A stretch of 64,000 nucleotides of DNA from Schizochytrium sp. TIO01 (GCA_004764695.1 SMSO01000032.1:4401483-4465482), one strand, 5' to 3'; numbered from the stretch's first letter, positions 34,856-49,589 are shown. A program made the numbers and translations. The notes: generated by a model from the sequence alone, not told the origin.

Positions 34856-37072
34856 ATGGTGCAAACTGATTATGACTCAAGCTCTGTCCTGAGCTCCGGC
34901 GTCAGTGTTGCCTCCGAAGACGATTTCCTGATGGTTGAAGCTGAAACCGAAAGTGTCGCTCACGAAGTCAAAGTTGAGTCGAACGAAAACGACAGACCTG
35001 TCAACAATCTTGATGTGAGCCTGGATGCTCAAGACGATTTGCAGGAATCTGAACAAACAGGAGCTGCCCAAGTCGAGAAGCTCGACGAGGAAGTGAAGAC
35101 TCCTGTTTCTTTGTCCACGGAAGAAGAGGCAATTTCTATCTCTGCTCCGTCCTCAGTCAAAGCTGATGCGGAGGGTGCTCCTTGTGATGAAGAATCATCT
35201 ATTCTTGACGTTGAGGAAGCCATATTTCTGCAGACTGAGAAAGATATCAAGATGGAGGATGCTGAGCAATCCGAAATTCGTGGAGATCAACAAGAGGAGG
35301 ACCAAGAAGGAAATCTTGGTGATGAAGAGGACGATGATGACGAATCCCTTTCGATGCCGCAGAGCGCGGACTTTTGGAGCCATGTTGAGAGTATCTCTCA
35401 TTTCGATGGTGAAGAGACTGCTCTTCTGAAGGCACAAGTCCTTGAAATCGTAGCGCATTTGGCGGCAATCAAATCTGAGACTGCCAATGAAGATAACGCT
35501 CAAGTCCTGGAACGTATTTGCGAAGTACTTGCAAAACACCACGCAGTAAAAGCTCTTCAAGACTTCCTTAATTCACCTGCAGTTTTTCACGCTACAATCG
35601 AAGCTGCAGAAACTGGCTCTTTACAGCAAGCAATGGTGAATAACATGGGGGAGCTTTTCAAGGCTTTGGCCGACCTAACTCTTCGCGCCCCTGAGCTTGC
35701 CCAACTTGCTCCAACACTTTTCTCCGAGCTTGTTAAGTTTATGCAGCTTTTTAACAAGCCCCATGACTCTACTAAGGCTTCCCAAGTTCAGGCTGAGATG
35801 CACGGGCTTAACTACTCCCCTGACGCCGCCTCAGAAGCCAACACTTCGGACGGTGCGAAAGCCTCTCTGCCTCAGGCTAGGCATGAATTATACACTCCTA
35901 GCGTGGTGCATCGCCACATTGTTTGTGATGGCTGTGACTCCCAGGCTCAGCGGCTCATTTCCTCTCTTGAAGGAAACATGGTTGATGGTTGCATTGCCGG
36001 CATCCGTTGGAAGAGTGCCATTACTGAAGATTTTGATCTATGTTCGACCTGCGAGAACACAGGTCGGTTCGAGGAGCAGCATGGTCCATTTCTCAAAATT
36101 ACGGATCCGAGAAAGGCGCCTCGTGAGCTAGTTGTTGTTCTTCGTGAACAAGGTTCTACCGGAGCTACTTCAGCTCGCTGCCGCGGCCGCGGTCGCCGCC
36201 GCCACAACAACAACAACAACCCTGGTCATTGCTTTCGCCGTCGCCATGAGGCTAGAATGCAGCAGATGAAAGATCTAGCCCATCAAGCCGAGGATAAGTT
36301 GGATATGCCCATGAAATGCCCTTCCAAGGGTCATCTTCTACAACGTTGTACTCCTTCCATTGGATACACCTGTGATGTATGTCAAAAGTCCCCATCTTTT
36401 GGCGATTCATTGTATGGCTGCCGCTTGTGCAACTGGGATATCTGCATGCTCTGCGCTGATCTCCAGCTTGCTCATGCCCTTGCCCTTGAGAGTGGATGCG
36501 CAGCGGATGCTGGAAGCACCTTTGAAAAGGAGACATCCCCTGATGATCAAGTGGGCGAAGCGGATGCGGTACCTCCGTCAGAAGAATTGACTCCTGCTAA
36601 CCAGCTTGTGATATCTCGTCCTCTTGGAAAGTTCGTTGCTGATGTAACCATTCCTGATGGCACTGTACTTCAGGGCGGACAGCGTTTCACTAAAATGTGG
36701 CGCATTGAAAACCCATCTCCTGACCAGGCGTGGCCCAATGATGTACGCCTCGTTTGTGTTGGGGGCGAGCGCATGTCGGGCCCGGAAGATGGAATCCGCG
36801 TAGCTGCTATTGCCCCGCAGACATCCACGGAGCTTAGCGTCGATCTTACCGCCCCTATGGATTCAGGTCGCTACGTAAGCTATTGGCGCCTGATGAGCAA
36901 TGGCCAGCGATTTGGACACCGTCTTTGGATTGACATTAGTGTCGTGCGGAAGTGGGACGAACAACTTCGTGTCCTGGATGAGATGGGCTTCCCCGCTGAT
37001 CAAGCTTTGCTTGACATGCTTGAGGAGGAAGAAGGCAACCTCGAAACTCTTATTCCGCGTCTTTGTTGCTAA
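34856..37072 (+). CDS. NBR1-like selective-autophagy receptor (ZZ, C1-like, FW, UBA)
   Basis: 738 residues from the ATG at 34856. Seen: a long acidic disordered N-terminus with LIR-type motifs DDFLMV (22-27) and DFWSHV (172-177); a helical stretch (about 185-300); a ZZ zinc finger (351-412; C357-x2-C360 ... C396-x2-C399); an Arg-rich, Asn5-containing linker (440-465); a second Cys/His module (488-533; C506-x2-C509, C522-x2-C525, C530-x2-C533) like a C1/DC1 finger; the NBR1 four-tryptophan (FW) domain (592-698; W615, W626, W677, W691); and a C-terminal UBA (702-736, LDEMGFPADQALLDML). ZZ-FW-UBA order is that of NBR1/Joka2, which tether ubiquitinated cargo to Atg8 on phagophores. No PB1 domain is visible at the N-terminus, unlike animal and plant NBR1. 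Substrate receptor function is inferred. Confidence 0.85.
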   Translation: MVQTDYDSSSVLSSGVSVASEDDFLMVEAETESVAHEVKVESNENDRPVNNLDVSLDAQDDLQESEQTGAAQVEKLDEEVKTPVSLSTEEEAISISAPSSVKADAEGAPCDEESSILDVEEAIFLQTEKDIKMEDAEQSEIRGDQQEEDQEGNLGDEEDDDDESLSMPQSADFWSHVESISHFDGEETALLKAQVLEIVAHLAAIKSETANEDNAQVLERICEVLAKHHAVKALQDFLNSPAVFHATIEAAETGSLQQAMVNNMGELFKALADLTLRAPELAQLAPTLFSELVKFMQLFNKPHDSTKASQVQAEMHGLNYSPDAASEANTSDGAKASLPQARHELYTPSVVHRHIVCDGCDSQAQRLISSLEGNMVDGCIAGIRWKSAITEDFDLCSTCENTGRFEEQHGPFLKITDPRKAPRELVVVLREQGSTGATSARCRGRGRRRHNNNNNPGHCFRRRHEARMQQMKDLAHQAEDKLDMPMKCPSKGHLLQRCTPSIGYTCDVCQKSPSFGDSLYGCRLCNWDICMLCADLQLAHALALESGCAADAGSTFEKETSPDDQVGEADAVPPSEELTPANQLVISRPLGKFVADVTIPDGTVLQGGQRFTKMWRIENPSPDQAWPNDVRLVCVGGERMSGPEDGIRVAAIAPQTSTELSVDLTAPMDSGRYVSYWRLMSNGQRFGHRLWIDISVVRKWDEQLRVLDEMGFPADQALLDMLEEEEGNLETLIPRLCC

Positions 37073-41277
<4,205 letters not shown>

Positions 41278-41464
41278 CGAAGTTATTTATTTTATAAGAG
41301 GTGCTTCACTTCCCTCATCTTTTGCATTTAAATTAGACATTTATTTCTGTGAATGTCAAGCTCTAACCTGCACAGACTTCAACACTTCAAATGGAAAGAG
41401 CAGATATCCTATGTCATAACAGGAACAATGTCTTACTTTTCATAGAAAAGTGCTAGCATTGTAC

Positions 41465-42727
41465 TTAAGTAGTTGCGCTGTTGTCGTCAGATAAAGAAGT
41501 TAATACTGAACCAATGTTAGGTGTTGAGCCACCACTTGCTGTTGCAAAATCTGACAAGTTGCATTTGCGAGACATTTCTGTAGGTGTATTTCCCCAAAGC
41601 GAACTAGTTGCGCTATTTTCCTGGTCGTACTCTTCAGGCAATATAATCAATTGATGTGCTTGTGTCTGGAGAACTGGTAAACTAAAAAAGGCGCGGGACA
41701 TAGCAAGAGGTGATTTCACGCCACGATCCTCCTCAACATTCCCCATACTGGTCTGGCATATAGTAAGGCTACTCTCGGGGCCTTCGTTTGTTTTTTTCAA
41801 ATCGCCCTCACTACCTGCACTGCTATGAAGTTCGCTCTTGACAGAACTTTCGTTCAGCTGATCGCTTCCGAAGAGATCTCTAAATGTCTTTACACTTTGC
41901 TGCTTAAAGATATCAGAAGGTTTGCTCGAAACGTGATGATGGCTTAGTGTGTTCGTTGCAACAGTATCACCATCGTTTTCTTCAGGTAGAGATGAACAAG
42001 AATATCCTGTGTCAAAGTAAATTTGATTGTGGCTGAACTCCCTTAAACAGTCTTTACCCCCAGCATGGATTGGAGTTTCTTTGCTATTATCTCTCTGCAT
42101 CGGGAATCGGGTTCTCCCTCGTCGAACTTTAAATTCACGTTTTCTAGGTCGATTCTCGACTTTGTTTCCTTCAGTAATCATAGAAGAATGAGAATGCTCC
42201 AATCTGATATTTCGTGCGAGATGACCATGGTCACGCCCAACATCCTTACCAACTCCTGCTTCGAATTTGCGTTGAATTGGAGGTAAGTGATTGAGAGAGG
42301 CATTTAAAGTTATTGCATCTTCCCGACTTAACATGTTATCTGTGCCATTTTGGTTCTCAGATGCTGCAATCCCAAGGTGTAAACTATGGTTTGGAGTCAT
42401 TTCGAACCTACTTTCAAACTGCCTATTATTGCAACCCACATGAGACATGAGAGCATTGTTGTAGTTCCCTTGATTACTTTGCATTCCCCCTTTGGAAGGC
42501 AATAGGCTGTTTCGCGAAGAATGACTATCTTTTCGAGCTGGTCTACTCTGCCGCGGTATTGTACTTTTAATATTTGCCAAATTTCTGTAATGGGATTTCA
42601 AAAGATTATGATGCTCCCAACCCTGCTGCTTCGTACTGATGAACTGGTTTGACTTTGTAGGTACGCACAGATTTCCCCCTCGCCAAAAACCAACCCCGGT
42701 CTCTGTACTATGGCAAGCTCGATTCAT
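41465..42727 (-). CDS. Hypothetical protein, Ser/Asn-rich, unknown family
   Basis: 420 residues from the first ATG, 42727. The frame is open a further 96 bases upstream but without an ATG. No family is recognised. It is low in hydrophobic residues and rich in Ser, Asn, His and Gln, so probably largely disordered. A basic cluster RPRKREFKVRRGRTR (about 193-207) could be a nuclear localisation or nucleic-acid-binding segment. Acidic/Ser-rich patches occur in the C-terminal third. The long open length and 187-base gap to the sulfhydrylase 3' end support a real gene transcribed convergently with it and divergently from the kinase at 43849. An upstream exon cannot be excluded. Confidence 0.45.
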   Translation of the reverse strand: MNRACHSTETGVGFWRGGNLCVPTKSNQFISTKQQGWEHHNLLKSHYRNLANIKSTIPRQSRPARKDSHSSRNSLLPSKGGMQSNQGNYNNALMSHVGCNNRQFESRFEMTPNHSLHLGIAASENQNGTDNMLSREDAITLNASLNHLPPIQRKFEAGVGKDVGRDHGHLARNIRLEHSHSSMITEGNKVENRPRKREFKVRRGRTRFPMQRDNSKETPIHAGGKDCLREFSHNQIYFDTGYSCSSLPEENDGDTVATNTLSHHHVSSKPSDIFKQQSVKTFRDLFGSDQLNESSVKSELHSSAGSEGDLKKTNEGPESSLTICQTSMGNVEEDRGVKSPLAMSRAFFSLPVLQTQAHQLIILPEEYDQENSATSSLWGNTPTEMSRKCNLSDFATASGGSTPNIGSVLTSLSDDNSATT

Positions 42728-43848
42728 TTTATTTGCGAACCACTGGGTCCATATTTCTCTCAACCCAGCCTCTGATCGTGTTGTAGCCTTTTTGAAATGA
42801 AGCAGCACCTTGCGTTGTCGCAAGAGTGCGAGGAATGCTTTTTGGTGTTCCTACTCTTGCTCATTTGTGCGTCAACAGAAATGACCCTTGTCTTGCTTTT
42901 CCTATGGTATGATTTGAAGCGCCACATATCAAATATCTAACACGTACATTCTGTACACCCCTTTAATCTCTTGTATTTTCTCTCTTTCTTCCAGACTCTC
43001 TGAGTGTTCAAATGTTGTTTCTGATTTTAAATTGGTGCTTCCCAGACCCGGCGCATTATTCTAAGCTTACCTTTTATTACAACGTCCACCGTTGCCAAAC
43101 CTGTTGTTGCCTGAGCGTGCTTGAGAGAGAAATAGTATGTCAATACAGATCCGTTGAACGGCCAAATATATATAAGTAGAGCTCCTGAGTACTTTTTTCA
43201 GTAATTTAGACCTCTGATAGGAAGTATAGAAACTTAATATTTTACTTTCAGTCAAATTTCTAGTATAATGTAATAATTACTAATTGCATTTTGGCATTTC
43301 TCTTATGTTTATTTACAAATAAACATGACTGAAAAAAGAAAGAAACAAGAATTGTATCTGCAAGGCACATACTGGACACATATGAGCATTACTAAATGGT
43401 CTAGTGCTGATTTCCCCTTTTTCCTTTTATAAATAATATTTATTCTTCCTGAATAATTGACATGCAATACTTATTGCAAAAGAGATATAGACTAGCATAG
43501 AACAGAATCGAAAGGAAAGAGGATCAGCAAAATCAGCAGTGGTGAAGCAACACACGGTCGTAAGGCGAACGGACTACATACAGCAAACCCGGTTCGAGGC
43601 TTTCATAATAGATAGGAAGGTCTCTTCATAATTTCCCAATTGTTTTGGTTTATTGTCAAGGGTTGGAAACGGCACTCTTGCTTTCCAGGCCTTTCTTGAA
43701 GAAAACAAAAAGAGTTTTGGCTTTCGTCTTAATCTCTTGTGAGAGGCCTGCCTTGGTCGTATAAACGGCGCAGCTTTGGGGATGATTTGAGAAAGAAGGT
43801 GGAAAGATTTAATATTAGCCACAAAGTACTGATCAAGTGGGATTCAAC
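42728..43848. other. Divergent intergenic region
   Basis: This is the upstream DNA of the reverse unknown gene and the forward kinase gene. It contains an inverted repeat around 43306-43326 (TTTATTT ... AAATAAA). No gene is seen. Confidence 0.4.
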
Positions 43849-45105
43849 ATGGTAGCGAGTAATTCGGATCTATGTGCAGCTTCGGACTGCATCGCATCTT
43901 TGACAATATTCCTTTCGACATCAGGTCTTCTTGCTTTGATGTTATCTTATGGCGCAATCATGCTCATTAAAAGGCGTCGGTCTCTGAGGCAAGTTGTAGA
44001 TCTTGACAAAGCCATGAAGCGTCAGCAAGGCGTTTCTAGTCAGCAATCAGAAAAGCGCCCGAGTGCGGCCACGACCGAAACTAATGGCCCTACAGTGCCA
44101 CGAAAACGCTTACCCTGGGAAATCAAATACTCCGAAATTAAGTTGCAGGAACGTATAGCCTATGGAACTTCTGGTGCAGTGTGGAAAAGTCAATGGATGG
44201 ATATGGTGGTTGCTGTGAAAATTCCACACGAGAATATTAGCTCGCAACTCAAAGAAAGTTTCATCGATGAGGCTTACATGATGTCGAACTTGCATCACCC
44301 CAATATTGTGGTCTTTTTAGGCGCATGCTTAGACATGCAAAATCTCGCACTGGTTCTTGAATTTTTGGAACGTGGAAGTATGCATGATTTTTTGAAAAAC
44401 GAGAATCAGAAAATCGATATGGCTATGCTACATCATTTTGCCACAGATATTGCACGAGGAATGAAATATCTCCATCAGAGGTGCTCAATCATCCAACGAG
44501 ATCTCAAGCCTCGCAATCTACTCATTGATGCAGCTTATAACGTCAAAATTTGTGACTTTGGTTTATCGAAGCATATGAGTAAGAAAGAAGATGGCGAAGA
44601 CATGGAAGCCGCAGGTACCCCTTACTGGACAGCTCCCGAGGTAATTCTAGGCGAGACAGTCAATCGCAAAGCAGATGTCTTTAGCTTTGCCATTATCCTG
44701 TGGGAGCTCGTAACCCGTGAAGAACCATACTCTGGTCTTCCTGGCATTGAGGTAGCCATTAAGGTGGCCCAGGAGGGTTTGCGACCACGAATCCCCAAGT
44801 TTTGCCCTGATGGTTATGCATCACTTATTCAAGTCTGCTGGGAACATGATCCGAAAAAACGCCCCAACTTTTCCGAAGTTCTTGAGCGTTTACTAGAAAT
44901 AAAAAAGCAAGCCCAAGAGAGTGGTCTTACAAAGTCAAACTTTCGCTCGGGTAGCCCTGACCCGATAGGGCTACCACATGTTGTGAGGGAGAGCTCTCGA
45001 TCAGCAAACGAGTATTCTACAAAAAGTGTTACCCCAATGCATGAGATTTCAAAGGATGATTCAAAGACCCGTCTTCCTGAAGGTACTGATAATAACCCTG
45101 TTTAA
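43849..45105 (+). CDS. Membrane-anchored TKL-type protein kinase with QRD catalytic loop
   Basis: 418 residues from the ATG at 43849; upstream codons in frame lack ATG. Seen: a short N-terminal ectodomain; one membrane helix (about 18-41) followed by KRRR, so the kinase faces the cytosol; a linker; and the kinase domain (about 96-352). Motifs: glycine loop IAYGTSGAV (first Gly is Ala), VAVK with Lys124, alpha-C Glu141, catalytic loop IIQRDLKPRN (Gln216 where His is usual, Asp218), DFG 236-238, GTPYWTAPE (256-264), DVFSFAIILWEL (276-287), and CWEHDPKKRPNF. The DVFSF-x-I-x-LWEL and CW-x-x-DP-x-x-RP blocks are TKL (MLK/Raf-like) features. Lys, Glu, Asp and DFG are intact, so it is probably active on Ser/Thr. 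The Ser-rich tail may be a regulatory site. The ligand and pathway are unknown. Confidence 0.88.
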   Translation: MVASNSDLCAASDCIASLTIFLSTSGLLALMLSYGAIMLIKRRRSLRQVVDLDKAMKRQQGVSSQQSEKRPSAATTETNGPTVPRKRLPWEIKYSEIKLQERIAYGTSGAVWKSQWMDMVVAVKIPHENISSQLKESFIDEAYMMSNLHHPNIVVFLGACLDMQNLALVLEFLERGSMHDFLKNENQKIDMAMLHHFATDIARGMKYLHQRCSIIQRDLKPRNLLIDAAYNVKICDFGLSKHMSKKEDGEDMEAAGTPYWTAPEVILGETVNRKADVFSFAIILWELVTREEPYSGLPGIEVAIKVAQEGLRPRIPKFCPDGYASLIQVCWEHDPKKRPNFSEVLERLLEIKKQAQESGLTKSNFRSGSPDPIGLPHVVRESSRSANEYSTKSVTPMHEISKDDSKTRLPEGTDNNPV

Positions 45106-45556
45106 GAATGATAAAACCTGCAGTATTGGGAATTTGAGAACTGACAATCACATCTTTCTACCTAGCTACCTACTTACCAAACCTGCTCCTTTCAGATCTC
45201 GGCATGGACTTGGTTTTACTTGTCTTTACTATTATCACTCATGTATTTGTATAAATATATTTATTCCACACCCAAAATGTTCGTGTAATGTTTACAAATT
45301 GGCAGTATAGTGCATACAATAAACGGTCGATGGAAAGCATTTCTATCAAGTATATGAGAGATGAAAAAAATTATAAAGAAACTTCCAAGTTTTAAAAAAA
45401 TGACTTTAAATGTGCAAAACAGAACCAAGTTTATCCATCTAGCAGGCACCCACATCCCAGGGTAGAGCTTATGCACAGATGCCTTACATTGTGGTTAGCT
45501 GTTTTTCAGCAGCTTGACCTTTACTCGGAGGAACGATTACACTACAAGTGCTTACC
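45106..45556. other. Convergent 3' intergenic region
   Basis: This is 3' flanks of the kinase and the reverse membrane-protein gene. AT-rich; nothing seen. Confidence 0.45.
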
Positions 45557-46795
45557 TTACACGTTAATTACCTCAGAATGGACGTTGATAAACAGTGCTG
45601 CTGTTAGAGCCATACACGGTGCCACATATGAACCATTCAGAATAATCGCCATGCAAGAAGTGATCATTGTCACCACCTTGACGTAAAGATCGCGGTCCTT
45701 CAAATTGGCCATAGCAATAATCTTCGGGTTCACAATACAGACAAAGATGGAAGCGACATAAAGGAAAAAGGCCATACTCATGACGGGATGTGCTTCTGCG
45801 TAGCTCGGCATAAATAACAAGACCAACGCCAGCAAATGTAAAAAGACGATAAGAAGGTGGATTTGTGTTTCCTGAGGCTGATGAAGCATGAAGGTAGCAG
45901 GGTCTGGAAGAGAACGCATCGCATTAGAACCAATGAAAAGTACAACTGCAAGGGTGCGGATCATCAGTGCGTGTCCCGCGCCGGTTGCACGGACTTTGCC
46001 ATTGACACGAGCAAAGAGTGTCTGGGGACTTGTCACCAATGCCAGGGTTTCCAGTAGTGAAAAGACTCCAAAGTGGCACGGAATCAGGTTACGCAAGCGC
46101 TCAAAAAACTGCGCAGGGGTACTGATCTGCTCAATGAGCGGGGAGGTTGCGCATGCGTAAACAGTGAAGGCGATTCCACACAGGCCAAGGGTAACAGAAA
46201 TCAGTTTCGTACTGCTGGAGGCAGGACTTACTGCTTCATAAACATTTCCATCTGCATCACGGTTTTCCTCCGGGTTTGCATCCAAGGCTTTCTTCGAAGC
46301 TCCAGCCTTGCCCTTCTTTTTCAAGCGGGAAGCTTCAGCTTCCTTCGTGGCTTTCTCTACAGCATCCAGCTCACTCCGAGTACTCGCGCTTATCAAATTT
46401 GTGAGAATCGAAAAAACCTCAGCAACTACAAAACTCAAATTAAGGATCAGCAAAGCAAGAGCAAACATCAGCTCATAGCTGCCATTCACCTGGTCTAAGA
46501 CAAGTACTCCCAGTTGAAATGGTTTTGCATCGACCGTTGGAGCAAGTTTGAGAATGCCAACGATTTCGGAGACCACTGGAGCCCCAGGATAAGCGACCGC
46601 GGCTACGTGAATCAAACTACTCAATAGGCTAAAGGCAAGAAAGCCCTTAGGAATAGGGACATACTTACCCGGGCCTTCATCGCGCTTGCTATGAGGGCGC
46701 TGCTTGACATACGAGACTAAAGACAAGAAGGAAAATGCCCAAGTCGCGTCCGAAAGAAACACGAGGGTCGAAACCTCATCCAGCCTACTTGTCAT
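45557..46795 (-). CDS. Hypothetical multi-pass membrane protein
   Basis: 412 residues; not a family I can name. It has about nine hydrophobic segments, the clearest at roughly 9-30, 51-71, 108-131, 194-218, 235-255, 270-290, 305-328, 335-355 and 365-400. A charged loop (about 135-190) is rich in Lys, Ala and Glu (TKEAEASRLKKKGKAGASKK) and lies between helices 3 and 4, probably cytosolic. There is no signal peptide, and no transporter or enzyme signature is seen. It is transcribed convergently with the kinase gene and divergently from the unknown gene at 48402. The start is the ATG at 46795. Confidence 0.6.
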   Translation of the reverse strand: MTSRLDEVSTLVFLSDATWAFSFLSLVSYVKQRPHSKRDEGPGKYVPIPKGFLAFSLLSSLIHVAAVAYPGAPVVSEIVGILKLAPTVDAKPFQLGVLVLDQVNGSYELMFALALLILNLSFVVAEVFSILTNLISASTRSELDAVEKATKEAEASRLKKKGKAGASKKALDANPEENRDADGNVYEAVSPASSSTKLISVTLGLCGIAFTVYACATSPLIEQISTPAQFFERLRNLIPCHFGVFSLLETLALVTSPQTLFARVNGKVRATGAGHALMIRTLAVVLFIGSNAMRSLPDPATFMLHQPQETQIHLLIVFLHLLALVLLFMPSYAEAHPVMSMAFFLYVASIFVCIVNPKIIAMANLKDRDLYVKVVTMITSCMAIILNGSYVAPCMALTAALFINVHSEVINV

Positions 46796-48401
46796 GATTG
46801 ATCTGAGCCGGAAAATGCGAAGCTTAATTTATACGAGATAAAGTGCCACGTCTCCTCGTGGTTGATCGATAAGCAGGTTAGTTGCTTCGCTTGCCTTTTC
46901 GTCCCTCTCGCAAGATAAACGGGCGGATCCAGGAAGGCAGCAACCTCAATCTATACTTCAGTTCCTCTAGCCAAGAACCAACGCGTACGAGCAGGTCCCG
47001 GGCTCTGCTGCCTTGATTCTGTTTGGCAATTCGGGCTTAGTTGCACACGTAATACGAAAGGGCAACCAAGGCTATCACCATAATTGCCAGACTGTGAATC
47101 TTTCTCATGTGTGTTGTCTGTTGGTCTAGTACCTAACTCGAATTGTTAGTAACAGCAGCATTACCTTAATCAGTTATTACCGAGCAGTAGCAAACTAGTA
47201 GTCTTATTCTTGAATGTCTATATATATTTAAAGTTACTACTATACCTGTTAGGCAGTTTTTCACTTTATTTTATTAGATTTAAAAATTTAAGCACACCTT
47301 TTCTTGGAACCCCCCTCGTTTACTCAAGTGTATTCATACTCGCTAGTGCCTTAAACAAGATAGATTGCCTGCTTAATTAGATCGGTGGGGTGAGATCTCC
47401 TGTCTCTTGGCAAATCAACAGTACGCTAGTCAGCTTCAGCTAGAAATTGGAACATTGGAAACTTTTAATGAAACCTGGTTATTGACTAATTTGATTGCCA
47501 AATTGCAAATAATAACTTGAAGGTGAACTTCGTAATGATAATTTTGCTTGATACATGGTGAAGACTTCACCTCTAGGTACTAAATGTAAGAACACAATTT
47601 TAACAAGTGTTCTCTTGAGGAAGCGAACTCAAATTGTTGACAGAACTTGCTTTATTCATATTCTAAAATATAAGAGAAAAAGTAGAGCTGTAATTCTCTG
47701 GTTCCCGTGGCTCGGGTTGTAATATATGAAATATACAGCTTGCTTAGTAAGTGCCCGACTTATTTACCCTTACAAGTGGCAAAACATGGTTAAGGAAAGA
47801 TTTAAGCGAGCAACATCGAATAATAATCAATGATATAATAATTAAAACGATTTCCCTGCGTTCATGAACCTGAAGAATTAATGCATAACCTTGTTGGAAA
47901 ACTTCATATGATCCCTTGCCAGGCAGTCGAAGGTTGTGACAAGTGATGCATTGTGATACTTCATACAATCAAGGTCCAAGTCCCCGTGCATGTCATAGAT
48001 AGCTGATTTCCAAATGTGGTTTTTTTTTAAGTCCAAAGGGAACCAGGGGAATGCTATCAATCATACCTAGGAGGGGTGACACGCTTGTAATACACAAACA
48101 TCAAAAGTTGCAAGCATCGCTATGTTGGTGTTTGTTGCTATTCCATGGCATACACTAGTGTTTGCTGATCGAATGATCCTTATAGAAAGAAAATTGGCCT
48201 AGGATTAGCGCGCCTTATCACTCGTCAAACTGGTTGTCTTTGACACAATGTAATTTGGTGAGAACTCTAAATGCACACCTGGCACAATGTCATAGAACTC
48301 TCCAATCGCTGCTCCGGGCCAGCAAGATAGTGCGAGCGTATACCTTACATACATGGAACCGTCATCAGACATCAGAAAAATAAATGAGCCTACAGTAAAA
48401 C
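46796..48401. other. Divergent intergenic region
   Basis: This is the upstream DNA of the membrane-protein gene and the unknown gene at 48402. It is AT-rich with short open frames only. I see no RNA gene. Confidence 0.4.
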
Positions 48402-49589
48402 ATGGAAAGCAAGATAAAACCCCACCACCAACGTCATATTCGGTTAAGCAAATGCAGAGATCAACAGAAACATGACCTGAGAATAGAAATTCTAAGGAAT
48501 GCAGGCGGCCATGAACGCCCGTCATGCACATGGGCCGGGCAAGAGGAGTTTATCAATAACACAAAGCTCGCAACAAGTTTGGAGGATCTTGTCGAATGTG
48601 CTAAACAACTCGAAGAGGCTAGGTTTGATCGTTGGGATCCATCTTTGATTGCAGCATGCCCCTGCTGCGATGATCGCACAATTGATCCAAATCTTGGTCG
48701 CGAGGAGATGCTAGCAAGGCTTCGGGACTTCGTCTGGGAATATGTTGATATTGCTGGGCTATTGCCCAAGACTGACCCTCGCTTTGATTTGGAAGAGCAA
48801 ATAGCAGCTCTAATTTGGGATCGTTTCCAAGTGGTTGATGTCAAAGCCTCAAGCATTGGATATTGTTCTTTAACTGCATCGTGCGCACACAAGTCCCTCG
48901 ACCGAGTATTTATGCCGTGGATGCGCTGCCATCAATGTGTTTGCGAAGCGGTCTATAAAAGCAAACAAGAGATAAATGAACCTACACCAGCTGGGCAGTT
49001 CAATCGGATCACACGAATCCAGTTTGCAGAGGGGCTATCACAGGTACTTGGGCTTAGAATGCCGTGGCTGTCTTTGCGTACTCTACTCGATGAGCTTGCT
49101 GCAGGAAAAGCAAACTCTGTGTACTTTGAAACATTCCTTCAGAAAGCCGTACGCAAACCTCGAGCTTTAGAATGGCGGAAACAGGCTCTTCTTACAATAG
49201 CGGAACCCATGTGGAAACTAATCGAATATGAAGGTATGCACGTGAAATCAATTTTAGATTTTCTCTTAGGAGTTTCTGGTTATGTCTCCTCTGCAAGATG
49301 GTCAGCGCTATGCAAGCACTGGAAAATTCCAACGACATGCAAGCCAGCCACAAACGCCATTTTCCAGACATACGGTCATTGTGGTCGAATTGAGCTTGCA
49401 GGATTAAACATGCTACTGACTGACGTCACCTTGGTACACCTTAAAAAACTGACAAATAGACTTTCAAAGTATGAATGCCAAGGAAAAGATGAGGTGAACT
49501 CTTTGCAATCTCCTTGCGAGCGCCTTCTTCGCACAAGAATCGGTGCTACTCTGCAATTTCTTAAAATGATCACACATTCTAATCATTAA
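48402..49589 (+). CDS. Hypothetical soluble protein with weak EF-hand-like helices
   Basis: 395 residues. I do not recognise the family. The N-terminal 35 residues are basic. A Cys pair CPCC lies near residue 86 and a Cys-x2-Cys (RCHQCVC) near residue 178. The C-terminal half contains two stretches with the look of degenerate EF-hand pairs: ITRIQFAEGLSQVLGLRMPW (about 203-222) with a following FLQKAV, and GMHVKSILDFLLGVSGYVSS (about 279-298) with IPTTCKPATNAIFQTYGHCG. The acidic calcium ligands are missing, so calcium binding is not expected. The EF-hand comparison is weak inference. The ATG at 48402 is the first in frame. Confidence 0.5.
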   Translation: MESKIKPHHQRHIRLSKCRDQQKHDLRIEILRNAGGHERPSCTWAGQEEFINNTKLATSLEDLVECAKQLEEARFDRWDPSLIAACPCCDDRTIDPNLGREEMLARLRDFVWEYVDIAGLLPKTDPRFDLEEQIAALIWDRFQVVDVKASSIGYCSLTASCAHKSLDRVFMPWMRCHQCVCEAVYKSKQEINEPTPAGQFNRITRIQFAEGLSQVLGLRMPWLSLRTLLDELAAGKANSVYFETFLQKAVRKPRALEWRKQALLTIAEPMWKLIEYEGMHVKSILDFLLGVSGYVSSARWSALCKHWKIPTTCKPATNAIFQTYGHCGRIELAGLNMLLTDVTLVHLKKLTNRLSKYECQGKDEVNSLQSPCERLLRTRIGATLQFLKMITHSNH

